The position numbers and the translations under genes were made by a program. Shown here piece by piece: positions 1 through 6,115 of a stretch of DNA of 10,039 nucleotides. The notes beneath the pieces are model-generated. The model did not search any database. It had not been told where the DNA came from and saw nothing but the letters and a program-made list of their open reading frames with translations. Source of the DNA: QNYQ01 sp964542985 (GTDB lineage Archaea; Thermoproteota; Thermoprotei_A; Sulfolobales; Pyrodictiaceae); contig CAZIWH010000064.1 of the NCBI GenBank assembly GCA_964542985.1, positions 1 through 10,039 on the forward strand, in the 5' to 3' direction. Position 1 is the stretch's first letter. The number at the start of each line of letters is the position of its first letter.

Positions 1-759
1 AGGGCGCTCTACGGCCGCTATGTCGAGCCGGAGGAGGTTGTGGCCAAGGCGTTGGAGTACGGAGCCGACGGCATAGCCTACACCTACAACGAGCCAACCA
101 TATTCCTGGAGTACGTGAGAGACGTGGCAGAGATAGCCAAGAAGCATGGCCTCTACAACGTGATGGTTACGAACGGGTACCTTACCCCCGAGGCGGTGGA
201 CTACATAGGCCCCTACATGGACGGCGTGACGGTTGACTTCAAGGGCAGCGGCAACCCGGAGTTCTACAAGAGGTTCATGTTCGTCCCAGACCCGAGCCCG
301 ATATACGACGCGATACTCGCTATGAAGGAGAAGGGCTGGTGGATAGAGATAACCGACCTAATAGTCCCCAAGTATGGTGACAGGGAGGAGGATCTCCGCC
401 GCCTGGCCCGCTGGGTGGTGGAGAACCTCGGCGAGGAGACCCCGTTCCACCTCCTACGCTTCCACCCCGACTACAGGCTCACATACCGCCCGCCGACCCC
501 CGTAGAGACCCTGGAGAAGCTGGCCAAGGCTGCAATGGAGGAAGGGCTGAAGCATGTGTTCCTGGGCAACGTTCCCGGCCACCCCCTGGAGAACACCTAC
601 TGCCCACGCTGCGGCTACCCGGTGATAGAGCGCCGCGGCTTCTACATAGTAGCCTGGCGCCTCGGCAAGGAGAACCGTTGCCCCAAGTGCGGCTACAGGC
701 TCAAGATAAGGGGGCGGTTCCACGGCGGCGCCGCAGGTGTGCTCCTCCCAGTCTACTAG
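1..759 (+). CDS. amrS: AmmeMemoRadiSam system radical SAM enzyme, C-terminal part (5' end outside window)
   Basis: The frame is open from base 1 to a TAG at 757-759, giving 252 visible residues. The sequence resembles the AmrS group of radical SAM proteins, once called pyruvate formate-lyase activating enzyme-related. Visible marks are YTYNEPTIFLEYVRD (about residues 24-38), MVTNGYL, a DFKG strand and LRFHPDYRL. The C-terminus has a zinc-ribbon-like module with CPRC at 201-204 and CPKC at 227-230. The CxxxCxxC motif that binds the SAM-cleaving iron-sulfur cluster would lie in the missing N-terminal third, so it cannot be checked. Family knowledge: these cytoplasmic enzymes are encoded with AMMECR1 and MEMO family proteins in many archaea. 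Neither partner is seen here, though one could lie to the left. There is no sign of damage. The family is fairly sure; the substrate is unknown. Confidence 0.88.
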   Translation, partial: RALYGRYVEPEEVVAKALEYGADGIAYTYNEPTIFLEYVRDVAEIAKKHGLYNVMVTNGYLTPEAVDYIGPYMDGVTVDFKGSGNPEFYKRFMFVPDPSPIYDAILAMKEKGWWIEITDLIVPKYGDREEDLRRLARWVVENLGEETPFHLLRFHPDYRLTYRPPTPVETLEKLAKAAMEEGLKHVFLGNVPGHPLENTYCPRCGYPVIERRGFYIVAWRLGKENRCPKCGYRLKIRGRFHGGAAGVLLPVY

Positions 760-831
760 CTAGGACTACCCGGGCCTATCCAAACAATATACCGGGGTGT
801 CTTCGTCCCCCAACGTGTCGGAGACCCAACC

Positions 832-885
832 GCTTATCTACGACCTTCATGCTTATCTTTTAGCTCGGAGAGCAGGAGGAGGTGA
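832..885 (+). promoter_or_regulatory. Probable promoter and ribosome binding site of the HTH/coiled-coil gene
   Basis: A TATA-like GCTTATCTA lies at 832-840 and the same heptamer GCTTATC recurs at 851-857, 19 bases downstream. A strong Shine-Dalgarno, GGAGGAGGTGA at 875-885, sits six bases before the GTG start at 892. The first box would place transcription start near 860. The second copy could be chance, a second box or an operator half-site. Nothing else is visible in the 132-base gap between 760 and 891. Confidence 0.5.
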
Positions 886-891
886 ACAGCT

Positions 892-1524
892 GTGGCTGAG
901 AAGCAGCCCCTAGAGGAGCTGAAGCTCCGCGAGATAAGCATCCCCGTCGAGGTGCCGGTGAGGCCTGTCAGCAAGAGGGAGATAAAGCAGCTGGAGGCGG
1001 CCCTGATAATAGGTACGCTGTTTCGCCCCGATGTGCTCCAGAAGGCGCTCAGCAAGGAGGAGTTCACTACCTGGATAGACAGCCTAGCCGTAGCGGCCGC
1101 GGCGCTGGCGATGGAGAAGGCCGGGTACACTGTACGCCAGATAGCGGAGGAGCTGGGCCGCACAGAGGCGACGATACGCCGCCACCTCCGCGGCGAGACC
1201 AAGGCTGGCAAGCTTGTGCGGGAGACCTACGAGATGCTCGTCCGGGGCGAGCTGAAGCTCGCCGTCCCCGTGGTGAGCCCCGAGGCCGAGGAGGAGCTAC
1301 GGAAGCTACAGGAGCAGGTAAGGAGCCTCGAGGAGGAGCTGCGCAAGGTGCGCGACGAGAACGAGGAGCTGAGGAAGAAGCTCGAGGAGCTTGAGGGCGG
1401 GAAGAGGAAGCTGGAGGAGGAGCTTGGGAGGCTCAGGGAGGCCGCCAGGGCGGCTGCCGAGGAGATAAGGGAGGCCCGCAGCCACCTCGAGGAGGCGGAG
1501 AAGAAGCTCCAGGCCCAGGCCTAG
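892..1524 (+). CDS. HTH-domain protein with long C-terminal coiled coil, putative transcription regulator
   Basis: This 210-residue cytoplasmic protein starts with GTG, fixed by a strong GGAGGTGA six bases upstream. Residues about 30-75 are helical. Residues 79-102 (YTVRQIAEELGRTEATIRRH, then LRGE) form a convincing helix-turn-helix. Residues about 131-208 are a charged heptad-rich coiled coil of E, K, R and L. From memory, the HTH part resembles the archaeal 'near-KaiC' probable regulatory domain (TIGR03879), whose members sit beside KaiC-like ATPases. I cannot verify this, and no KaiC-like gene is in the window. A likely inference is a DNA-binding protein that multimerises or recruits a partner through its coiled coil. 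It has its own promoter. Its stop shares a CTAG with the convergent methyltransferase gene. DNA binding is likely; target and role are unknown. Confidence 0.8.
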   Translation: MAEKQPLEELKLREISIPVEVPVRPVSKREIKQLEAALIIGTLFRPDVLQKALSKEEFTTWIDSLAVAAAALAMEKAGYTVRQIAEELGRTEATIRRHLRGETKAGKLVRETYEMLVRGELKLAVPVVSPEAEEELRKLQEQVRSLEEELRKVRDENEELRKKLEELEGGKRKLEEELGRLREAARAAAEEIREARSHLEEAEKKLQAQA

Positions 1525-2111
1525 CCTCTTTTCTCCCCAGGACAGCCGGGCTTGCAGAGGAGGAGCGCCTCGAGCTCCCTGGTCAGCCCTGGGAGCTTCA
1601 CGCCTCTCCTCGAGTGCCTCGTGTCGCTCAGCCCTACTATGTAGACGTGGATGCTCCTCAGTATATCCGCCTCGTCGCGGAGCCTCCTCACGTAGAGGGG
1701 CACCCAGCCCGGCACGGGGAAGTCCACCGTAACGACCCTGGCGCCGGGCCTCAGCTCCTCCTCGAGCCTGGGCCTCAGCTTCTCGTTTATGCTTGCATAG
1801 AGGTAGAGGTAGACGAGGGTCGCATCCTGGAGCCTCACCTTGAAGAAGTCCTCCTCGACTATGGTCACGCGGTCGGCGACGCCGTTCTCCACGGCGTTTG
1901 CCCTAGCTAGCTCGGCTAGGACGGGGTCTATCTCCACCCCGACTGCCCGCTTGACGCAGAACCTCTTAGCAGCTGTGACCACGACGCGGCCGTCCCCGGA
2001 GCCCAGGTCGTAGACGACGTCGCAGGGCCCAGCCCACGCGGCCTCCAGGGCGGCCCTCACCACGCTGAGCGGCGCAGGTATGTAGGGCGCAACCCTTCCC
2101 TGGGGCTCCAC
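1521..2111 (-). CDS. aKMT-like class I SAM-dependent methyltransferase, probable protein lysine methyltransferase
   Basis: The 196-residue protein starts at GTG 2111, five to six bases after GGAGGTGA. The core closely resembles archaeal aKMT (aKMT4 of Sulfolobus), a small DOT1-like enzyme that uses SAM to methylate lysines on proteins such as the chromatin protein Cren7. Seen here are an N-terminal VAPYIPAPLSVVRAAL stretch, SAM-binding motif I VYDLGSGDG (33-41), the acidic GVEID (58-62), VEEDFF (85-90), NEKLRPRLEEELRPGARVV, and a final IHVYIVG strand near residues 154-160. Known members are about 160 residues and stop around there. This one carries about 36 extra residues rich in basic positions and containing CKPGC. 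It is the last gene of a three-gene unit, and its ribosome binding site contains the stop of the preceding gene. The family is well supported; substrates are inferred. Confidence 0.87.
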   Translation of the reverse strand: MEPQGRVAPYIPAPLSVVRAALEAAWAGPCDVVYDLGSGDGRVVVTAAKRFCVKRAVGVEIDPVLAELARANAVENGVADRVTIVEEDFFKVRLQDATLVYLYLYASINEKLRPRLEEELRPGARVVTVDFPVPGWVPLYVRRLRDEADILRSIHVYIVGLSDTRHSRRGVKLPGLTRELEALLLCKPGCPGEKRG

Positions 2112-2117
2112 GCGTCT

Positions 2118-2125
2118 TCACCTCC
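2118..2125 (-). promoter_or_regulatory. Ribosome binding site overlapping upstream stop codon
   Basis: On the minus strand the GGAGGTGA serving the aKMT-like gene ends in the TGA stop codon of the ICMT-like gene. This position decides the GTG start at 2111 and implies that ribosomes ending the upstream gene free or directly load the downstream start. Confidence 0.75.
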
Positions 2126-2627
2126 TCTTCGAGGGCCTCCTGGCTAGGGCGAGCCAGAGGCAGCGGGGGCTGAGGTTGAAGGCGGGTACCTCGCGGCGGT
2201 ACCTCTCGTACTCCTCCCCGAAGCGGGCCAGGCTCTCCCTCTCATCAACCTTGACAGCCATCACCAGGATGAGGATCATCTCCGCTATGGCGGCTGCGAT
2301 GGCAGCGGGGGAGCAGAGCAGCAGCGCCACGCTCAGCGGGAACATGGAGAGGAAGAGGTGCATCGGGTGCCTCATACAGCCGTAGGGCCCCTCCCTCACA
2401 AGCCTCTCTATCTCCCCGAAGCGGCCTCCACGGGGCTTACCGTAGACGGCAAGGTAGCGGCCCGTCACAGCGGCTGCGCGGAGAACCACCGCCAGCAGCG
2501 CCAGCCCGGCCACACGGCAGGGGAGGCAGGGAACCCTGACGCCGAGGCGCGGGTCGAGGGCCATGTGGGCGGCCACGAGCACGGCTATCATAGCCGCCCA
2601 GGCCGCGGCCCTCACCCTGTTGCTCAC
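2118..2627 (-). CDS. Isoprenylcysteine carboxyl methyltransferase-like (ICMT/PEMT superfamily) integral membrane protein
   Basis: From the GTG at 2627 this is a 169-residue membrane protein with about four hydrophobic segments (roughly 6-23, 36-54, 90-105 and 106-124). The superfamily signature is clear: LVREGPYGCMRHPMH at 76-90 (the GPY..RHP motif), then VDERESLARFGEEYERYRREV at about 127-147, ending with an N-L-S-P stretch. In this family these elements bind SAM at the membrane surface. Known relatives methylate prenylated cysteines or phospholipids, but bacterial and archaeal members often have unknown substrates. An ATG at 2672 would add 15 residues but lacks a ribosome binding site. AAAGGAG at 2633-2639 sits five bases before the GTG, which I prefer. 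It lies between the thioredoxin-fold gene and the aKMT-like gene, likely in one transcript. The fold is likely; the substrate is unknown. Confidence 0.82.
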   Translation of the reverse strand: MSNRVRAAAWAAMIAVLVAAHMALDPRLGVRVPCLPCRVAGLALLAVVLRAAAVTGRYLAVYGKPRGGRFGEIERLVREGPYGCMRHPMHLFLSMFPLSVALLLCSPAAIAAAIAEMILILVMAVKVDERESLARFGEEYERYRREVPAFNLSPRCLWLALARRPSKRR

Positions 2628-2690
2628 GATAGCTCCTTTCTCCGTCAAAGCCCTCAGGCCTGGGTGAAGCATCCGGGCACCCTGGGGCGG

Positions 2691-3452
2691 CTAAATCCCT
2701 AGGCTGCGGAGTAGCTCCCAGTACGCGGTGTCGCCGAGTATCTCCTCCTGCTCCCTCCTCACCTTGTTGAGCAGCCCCGCGGCGCCTCTCCTCACGAAGT
2801 CTGCGAGTGCCTCCGCTGCTCCGGGGCGGAGTCGGGGATCCTGGGGGAGCCCCGCGCGGCCTATGCTGGCCTTCGCCAGCAGCCAGGCGCCCGCCGTGGC
2901 TGGCGTCGCCGCAGCCCTAACAGCCTCCCTGTCCAGGTCCCCGCCGGTGGCCCACCAGAGCTCCCTCACATAGGAGACCCCAAGGGCCCTCATAAGCTTG
3001 TCCTCCCACTGCTCGTAGAGCCTCCTCTCATTAGCTTCCACCTCCTCCAGCACGCTGCGTGGGGCGAGGCCGCTCAGCGGCGCCCTCACCGCGGCAGAGG
3101 CCAGCGCCTCATCCAGCACGGGCTTGAGGCTCCCGTGCACGTAGGCGACGGCGGCCGCATAGGCGCTGTGCAGCACGGTAGCCATGAACGCCTCCACGGG
3201 GTCCACCACCCTCCTCTGCCATACCCCTCTCACAGCCTCCACGAGCTCCCCGGGATCCACCGGGTCGGTGGCAGCAGGCCTGCCGTCCACGAGGAGCCAC
3301 GGCACACTCCAGATCCTCCTCCCCAGGGCCTCAGCGGGGTTCACAACTCCTCTCAGCTCGACGGAGCCCAGTAGCCCCTCGCGGGCGAGGGTCTTCACGG
3401 CCTCATAGCTAGCATGGCACGTCGGGTGAACGTAGACCACGGGCCGCGCCAA
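2691..3452 (-). CDS. Thioredoxin-fold protein with monothiol CxxS motif and C-terminal helical domain
   Basis: From TTG 3452 this is a 253-residue cytoplasmic protein. It opens with a thioredoxin/glutaredoxin-type beta strand and loop, VVYVHPTCHAS, so the active site is CxxS with Cys12 and Ser15 rather than CxxC. The VPWLLVDGRPA stretch with Pro51 fits the cis-proline loop, and residues up to about 75 complete a small thioredoxin fold. Residues about 85-253 are mostly helical, with no motif I recognise. The frame stays open to an ATG at 3572, but the TTG has a perfect GGAGGTG (3462-3468) nine bases upstream and starts exactly at the first strand. The longer version would also overlap the divergent aminotransferase start. 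It heads the unit with two methyltransferases. The fold is likely; the reaction (disulfide reduction, deglutathionylation or binding) is unknown. Confidence 0.75.
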   Translation of the reverse strand: MARPVVYVHPTCHASYEAVKTLAREGLLGSVELRGVVNPAEALGRRIWSVPWLLVDGRPAATDPVDPGELVEAVRGVWQRRVVDPVEAFMATVLHSAYAAAVAYVHGSLKPVLDEALASAAVRAPLSGLAPRSVLEEVEANERRLYEQWEDKLMRALGVSYVRELWWATGGDLDREAVRAAATPATAGAWLLAKASIGRAGLPQDPRLRPGAAEALADFVRRGAAGLLNKVRREQEEILGDTAYWELLRSLGI

Positions 3453-3461
3453 GACAAGGGG

Positions 3462-3468
3462 CACCTCC
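3462..3468 (-). promoter_or_regulatory. Ribosome binding site deciding a TTG start
   Basis: The minus strand reads GGAGGTG here, nine bases before TTG 3452-3450. It is the strongest Shine-Dalgarno in the divergent region and argues against the ATG 120 bases further upstream. A weak TATA-like GCTTTAG (minus strand, about 3502-3508) is suitably placed to drive it. Confidence 0.6.
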
Positions 3469-3546
3469 AGTCCGGGCAGCGTGCCAGACGGCTCAGCGGC
3501 TAAAGCGCCTCCCCGCCTCCCCATGTGCCACGGTGCAGTCACAGCC

Positions 3547-4716
3547 ATGGAGGACTGGTTCCCGGTCTTCATGCTTGAGAGGTGGCAGAGCCTCCACGAG
3601 ACCAGCGTCAGGTATCTGCTCAGCGAGAGCGGCGTTGAACCCCCTTCATGGGAGGTGCTCCGGGGGCTCGGCGTGGAGCCGGGCCTCGTCGAGGCCGTCG
3701 ACCTGGGCTACGGGTGGACGAAGGGCTGGCCCCCGCTCCGCGAGGCAATAGCCCGGATCCCGTACCGGGGCCTCGTCGGCGCGGAGAACATTGTGGTCAC
3801 GGCCGGGGGCGCGGCGGAGGCCAACCTTATCACCGCCATGGCCTATGCGAGGCCGGGCTCAGTGGTGCTCCTCGACGAGCCATCCTACATGCAGCTCCAC
3901 GGGCTCGTGGCCCGGCTCGGCGCCAGGCCCCTCCCGGTGCCCAGGAGCAGGGAGGAGGGCTACAAGCTTCCCGTGGAGAGGCTTGTGGAAGAGATTAGGA
4001 GGCGGAGGCCGAGCCTCCTCTACATTGTGAACCCTAGCAACCCGACCGGCGTCGTAACCCCACTGGGGGAGCTGAGGGAGCTGGCGAGGGAGGCAGCGGC
4101 GGCGGGAACCGTGTTGCTCGTCGACGAGGTCTACAGGGGGCTGGAGCATAGTGCCCCGCCGGCTCCAACTGTGCTCGAAGCCGCGGTGGAGGAGGGCGCG
4201 CTGGCAGTCTCCACGGGCAGCCTGAGCAAGGCCGCCGGCCTCCCAGGGCTCCGGATAGGATGGGTAGCGGCCTCTACGGGGGAGGCGGCGGACAGGCTGT
4301 GGGCAGCGAAGGACTATACGAGCATATCCCCGCCCAGGCCGTCGGAGGCCCTGGCCCGCGCGGCGCTGGGGGCCTGGGAGCGGCTAACCGGGAGGGCCAG
4401 GGCGGTTGCGCGGAGGAACCTCCGCCTCCTCCGCGCGGCGCTGGAGGGGCTCCCGGTGAGCGTCTTCACGGGCGGCGCAGGGGCCTACGTGCTCCTCCAC
4501 CTCCCGGCGCCCGGCGTTGCGGTGGCGGAGCATCTGCTGGCGAGACACGGCCTCCTGGCGGTGCCCGGCGAGTATATGGGGGCCCCGTGTACGCTCCGGG
4601 TGGGGCTTGGCGCGGCCTCCGAGGAGACTGCTAGGGAGGCCTACAGGGTGCTCGCAGGGGGGCTGCGGGAGGCCCTGGACGAGCTGGATGAATCATGTGA
4701 TACGTCTCCGGTTTAA
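3547..4716 (+). CDS. PLP-dependent aminotransferase, class I/II (fold type I)
   Basis: The 389-residue cytoplasmic enzyme transfers amino groups using pyridoxal phosphate. The fold-type I landmarks are in order: VTAGGAAEANL (84-94, phosphate region), NPSNPTG (162-168, Asn165), DEVYRGL (193-199, Asp193 and Tyr196 contacting the cofactor), STGSLSKAAGLPGLRIGW with Lys228 as the Schiff-base lysine and Arg236, and TLRVGLG with Arg351 as the likely carboxylate-binding arginine. The N-terminal block ERWQS..E...YLLSESGVEP is shared with an archaeal subgroup generally annotated as class I/II aminotransferases, related in style to aspartate aminotransferase and capreomycidine synthase-like enzymes. I chose the ATG at 3547. 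A GTG at 3481 would prepend 22 residues unlike the family. No clear ribosome binding site precedes it, so it may be leaderless. The substrate cannot be told. Confidence 0.9.
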   Translation: MEDWFPVFMLERWQSLHETSVRYLLSESGVEPPSWEVLRGLGVEPGLVEAVDLGYGWTKGWPPLREAIARIPYRGLVGAENIVVTAGGAAEANLITAMAYARPGSVVLLDEPSYMQLHGLVARLGARPLPVPRSREEGYKLPVERLVEEIRRRRPSLLYIVNPSNPTGVVTPLGELRELAREAAAAGTVLLVDEVYRGLEHSAPPAPTVLEAAVEEGALAVSTGSLSKAAGLPGLRIGWVAASTGEAADRLWAAKDYTSISPPRPSEALARAALGAWERLTGRARAVARRNLRLLRAALEGLPVSVFTGGAGAYVLLHLPAPGVAVAEHLLARHGLLAVPGEYMGAPCTLRVGLGAASEETAREAYRVLAGGLREALDELDESCDTSPV

Positions 4717-4753
4717 CCCTCCTCCGTGCAGCTGCCGGCTCGGTGGGAGAGCC

Positions 4754-5629
4754 GTGGCCAGGAGGGCCTGGCTAGCCCTGGCAGCAGCCGCGGCGTTCAT
4801 TCTCCTCGCAGCGCTGCCCGCCTACATAGCGTTCATCTCCCTTCATCCGCACCGCTGCCCCTACCACAGCACACCCGCGTCCAGGGGCCTACCCTATGTC
4901 AACTTCACAGTGGAGACCGTGGACGGTATAAGGATAAGAGGCTGGATAATAGAGCCCAACAACACTGGCCCCGTCTTTGTCGTCATGCATGGCTACACTA
5001 TGTGCAAGAGTGCCCCAGAGATACTCAACGTCTCGGCAGCGCTCGCGAGGAAAGGCTATGTTGTGGTCGACTTCGACTTCCGCGGCCACGGTGACAGCGG
5101 CGGCACAATGACCACTATAGGGAGGCTCGAGGTGCGGGACGCTAGGGCGGTGCTCCGCTACGTGGAGCGCCTCTACCCCCGCCGCCCTATCGTGCTCCTA
5201 GGGTACAGTATGGGCGCAGTCGTGGCAATAGTCGCTGGCGCCCACGACCCCCATGTTAAGGCGATAGTAGCGGATAGCCCCTACTACCGGCTCGGCGACG
5301 TCGTGCCCCGCTGGATAGGGGCTAAGACGCCATTCCCCTCCTGGTACGGCGTCCTCGTCCGCCTATGGGGCGAGCTGCTGGCCCACGGCAAGGTGGACCC
5401 GGGCTTCGGGCCAGCGGCCGCAGGGAGGGTGGACAAGCCGCTCCTAGTCATCTACTGTACCAGGGACCCGCTGCTCAGGAGGAGCGAGGCCGAGAAGATA
5501 GCCGAGCTGAGCCCCTGCGGCCGCCTCGTGACCGTGCCGGGGGCGGGCCACGTGGGGGCGGTGGAGAAGCTGGGCCTAGACCGCTACCTGGACATAGTGA
5601 CCAGCGTCCTTCACATGAAGTGCGGCTAG
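4754..5629 (+). CDS. Membrane-anchored or secreted alpha/beta hydrolase (serine hydrolase)
   Basis: From GTG 4754 the protein has 291 residues. An N-terminal hydrophobic segment (about 5-29, after MARR) acts as signal anchor or signal peptide, so the enzyme most likely faces outward. N-glycosylation sequons at Asn50, Asn69 and Asn92 agree. The catalytic set of the alpha/beta hydrolase fold is intact: HGY at 79-81 (oxyanion region), GYSMGA with nucleophile Ser152, Asp238 in CTRDPL, and His266 in GAGHVG. DFRGHGDSGG at 108-117 is also typical. Known relatives are esterases, lipases or peptidases; I cannot choose a substrate. It starts 37 bases after the aminotransferase stop. The open frame runs back to 4517 inside that gene, but GGTGGGAG at 4742-4749 and the position of the hydrophobic segment favour GTG 4754. 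ATG 4688 is the main alternative. Confidence 0.85.
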   Translation: MARRAWLALAAAAAFILLAALPAYIAFISLHPHRCPYHSTPASRGLPYVNFTVETVDGIRIRGWIIEPNNTGPVFVVMHGYTMCKSAPEILNVSAALARKGYVVVDFDFRGHGDSGGTMTTIGRLEVRDARAVLRYVERLYPRRPIVLLGYSMGAVVAIVAGAHDPHVKAIVADSPYYRLGDVVPRWIGAKTPFPSWYGVLVRLWGELLAHGKVDPGFGPAAAGRVDKPLLVIYCTRDPLLRRSEAEKIAELSPCGRLVTVPGAGHVGAVEKLGLDRYLDIVTSVLHMKCG

Positions 5630-5868
5630 CTCATGTGCTCAAGCGTGTCCGCCGCCTGCTCCAACATGTACCAGTCGAGGCAGCCATTAAGCCTAGCAGC
5701 GTCGGCCGCGGCCCGGAGGAGCAGCGCAGCCTCCTCCAGGCCGACACTCCTCCCCTCCATAGCCTCCTCTATCAGCCGGATGGCCTCCTCAAGCTCCGGG
5801 GTCGGGCCGCAGCTTAGCCTAACCGCCTGGGCCAGGCTGTACGCCTCTTCAAGCATTCTCGCCGACAC
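5626..5868 (-). CDS. Small all-helical protein of unknown function (80 residues)
   Basis: I do not recognise a family. The product is about 9 kDa, cytoplasmic and apparently all alpha: three or four helices rich in Ala, Leu and Glu, for example ELEEAIRLIEEAMEG (about 25-39) and LEEAALLLRAAADAARLNG (about 44-62). There are two cysteines (20 and 63) and no membrane segment. The start GTG at 5868 has GGAGGTG at 5874-5880, five bases upstream, and overlaps the end of the MJ1316-like gene by 20 bases. That ribosome binding site lies inside the preceding gene, so translation is probably coupled. Its stop shares CTAG 5626-5629 with the convergent hydrolase. The clear ribosome binding site and helical amphipathic pattern support a real gene. 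It may act as a partner of the upstream MJ1316-like protein, but that is inference only. Confidence 0.72.
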   Translation of the reverse strand: MSARMLEEAYSLAQAVRLSCGPTPELEEAIRLIEEAMEGRSVGLEEAALLLRAAADAARLNGCLDWYMLEQAADTLEHMS

Positions 5869-6100
5869 GGCTCCACCTCCTCCCCGGGGCCCGTATCTCC
5901 ACCACGCGGTGCAGGGGGATCACGGTGCCGTCTCGGAGCACCAGGTGCGTCCGCCGTAGCTCGACGACCTCGCTGAGGGGTATGCTCCTCAGCCCCGTCG
6001 GCCCGCCCCTCTCCCTTATCACTATCTCTGCTCCCTCCTCCTCGCCGCCGTAGACGAGGCGGGCTATCTCCTCGTATATCCTGCCGCGTTTCCTCGCCAC
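5849..6100 (-). CDS. MJ1316/DUF504 (UPF0248)-like domain protein, putative RNA-end recognition
   Basis: This small basic protein has 83 residues from GTG 6100. The pattern ERGGPTGLRSIPLSEVVELR (about 30-49) followed by THLVLRDGTVIPLHRVVEI (51-69) matches the DUF504/UPF0248 layout, whose hallmark is the closing IPxHRIxEI strand. That domain (MJ1316-type) has been proposed from sequence and context studies to recognise RNA ends, including cyclic phosphate ends, in RNA repair or processing. The N-terminus is a basic ARKRGR stretch suited to RNA contact. I chose GTG 6100 because GGCGGTGA at 6108-6115 is seven bases upstream and includes the stop of the preceding gene. A TTG at 6121 would add seven residues and overlap that gene. 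It sits second in a unit with a surface membrane protein, which is unexpected. No ligase or nuclease partner is in view. Confidence 0.72.
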   Translation of the reverse strand: MARKRGRIYEEIARLVYGGEEEGAEIVIRERGGPTGLRSIPLSEVVELRRTHLVLRDGTVIPLHRVVEIRAPGRRWSRVGENA

Positions 6101-6107
6101 CTGAGTC

Positions 6108-6115
6108 TCACCGCC
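6108..6115 (-). promoter_or_regulatory. Ribosome binding site overlapping upstream stop codon
   Basis: The minus strand reads GGCGGTGA; its final TGA is the stop of the 5-TM protein gene, and it precedes GTG 6100 by seven bases. It decides the start of the MJ1316-like gene and suggests coupled translation. The layout is the same as at 2118-2125. Confidence 0.6.

Noticed and set aside
454..723. Minus-strand open frame under the radical SAM gene
   Set aside because: The plus strand carries conserved AmrS motifs and the CxxC pairs here; the antisense product has no pattern and no ribosome binding site.
794..811. GGGG ... CCCC hairpin after the radical SAM gene as a terminator
   Set aside because: The stem is only about four pairs with a large loop and no T-run directly after; too weak to call.
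1290..1510. Apparent DNA repeats of GAGGAGCT and AAGCT type
   Set aside because: They reflect Glu-Leu and Lys-Leu codons of the coiled coil; the copies are irregular in spacing and sequence, so not a DNA repeat array.
3648..4030. Other plus-strand frames overlapping the aminotransferase
   Set aside because: They are Arg/Pro/Gly-rich out-of-frame readings across conserved PLP-enzyme motifs.
4517..4753. N-terminal extension of the alpha/beta hydrolase into the aminotransferase gene
   Set aside because: The extra residues are Trp/Arg/Pro-rich out-of-frame readings of the aminotransferase. The signal-anchor start at GTG 4754 has a ribosome binding site.
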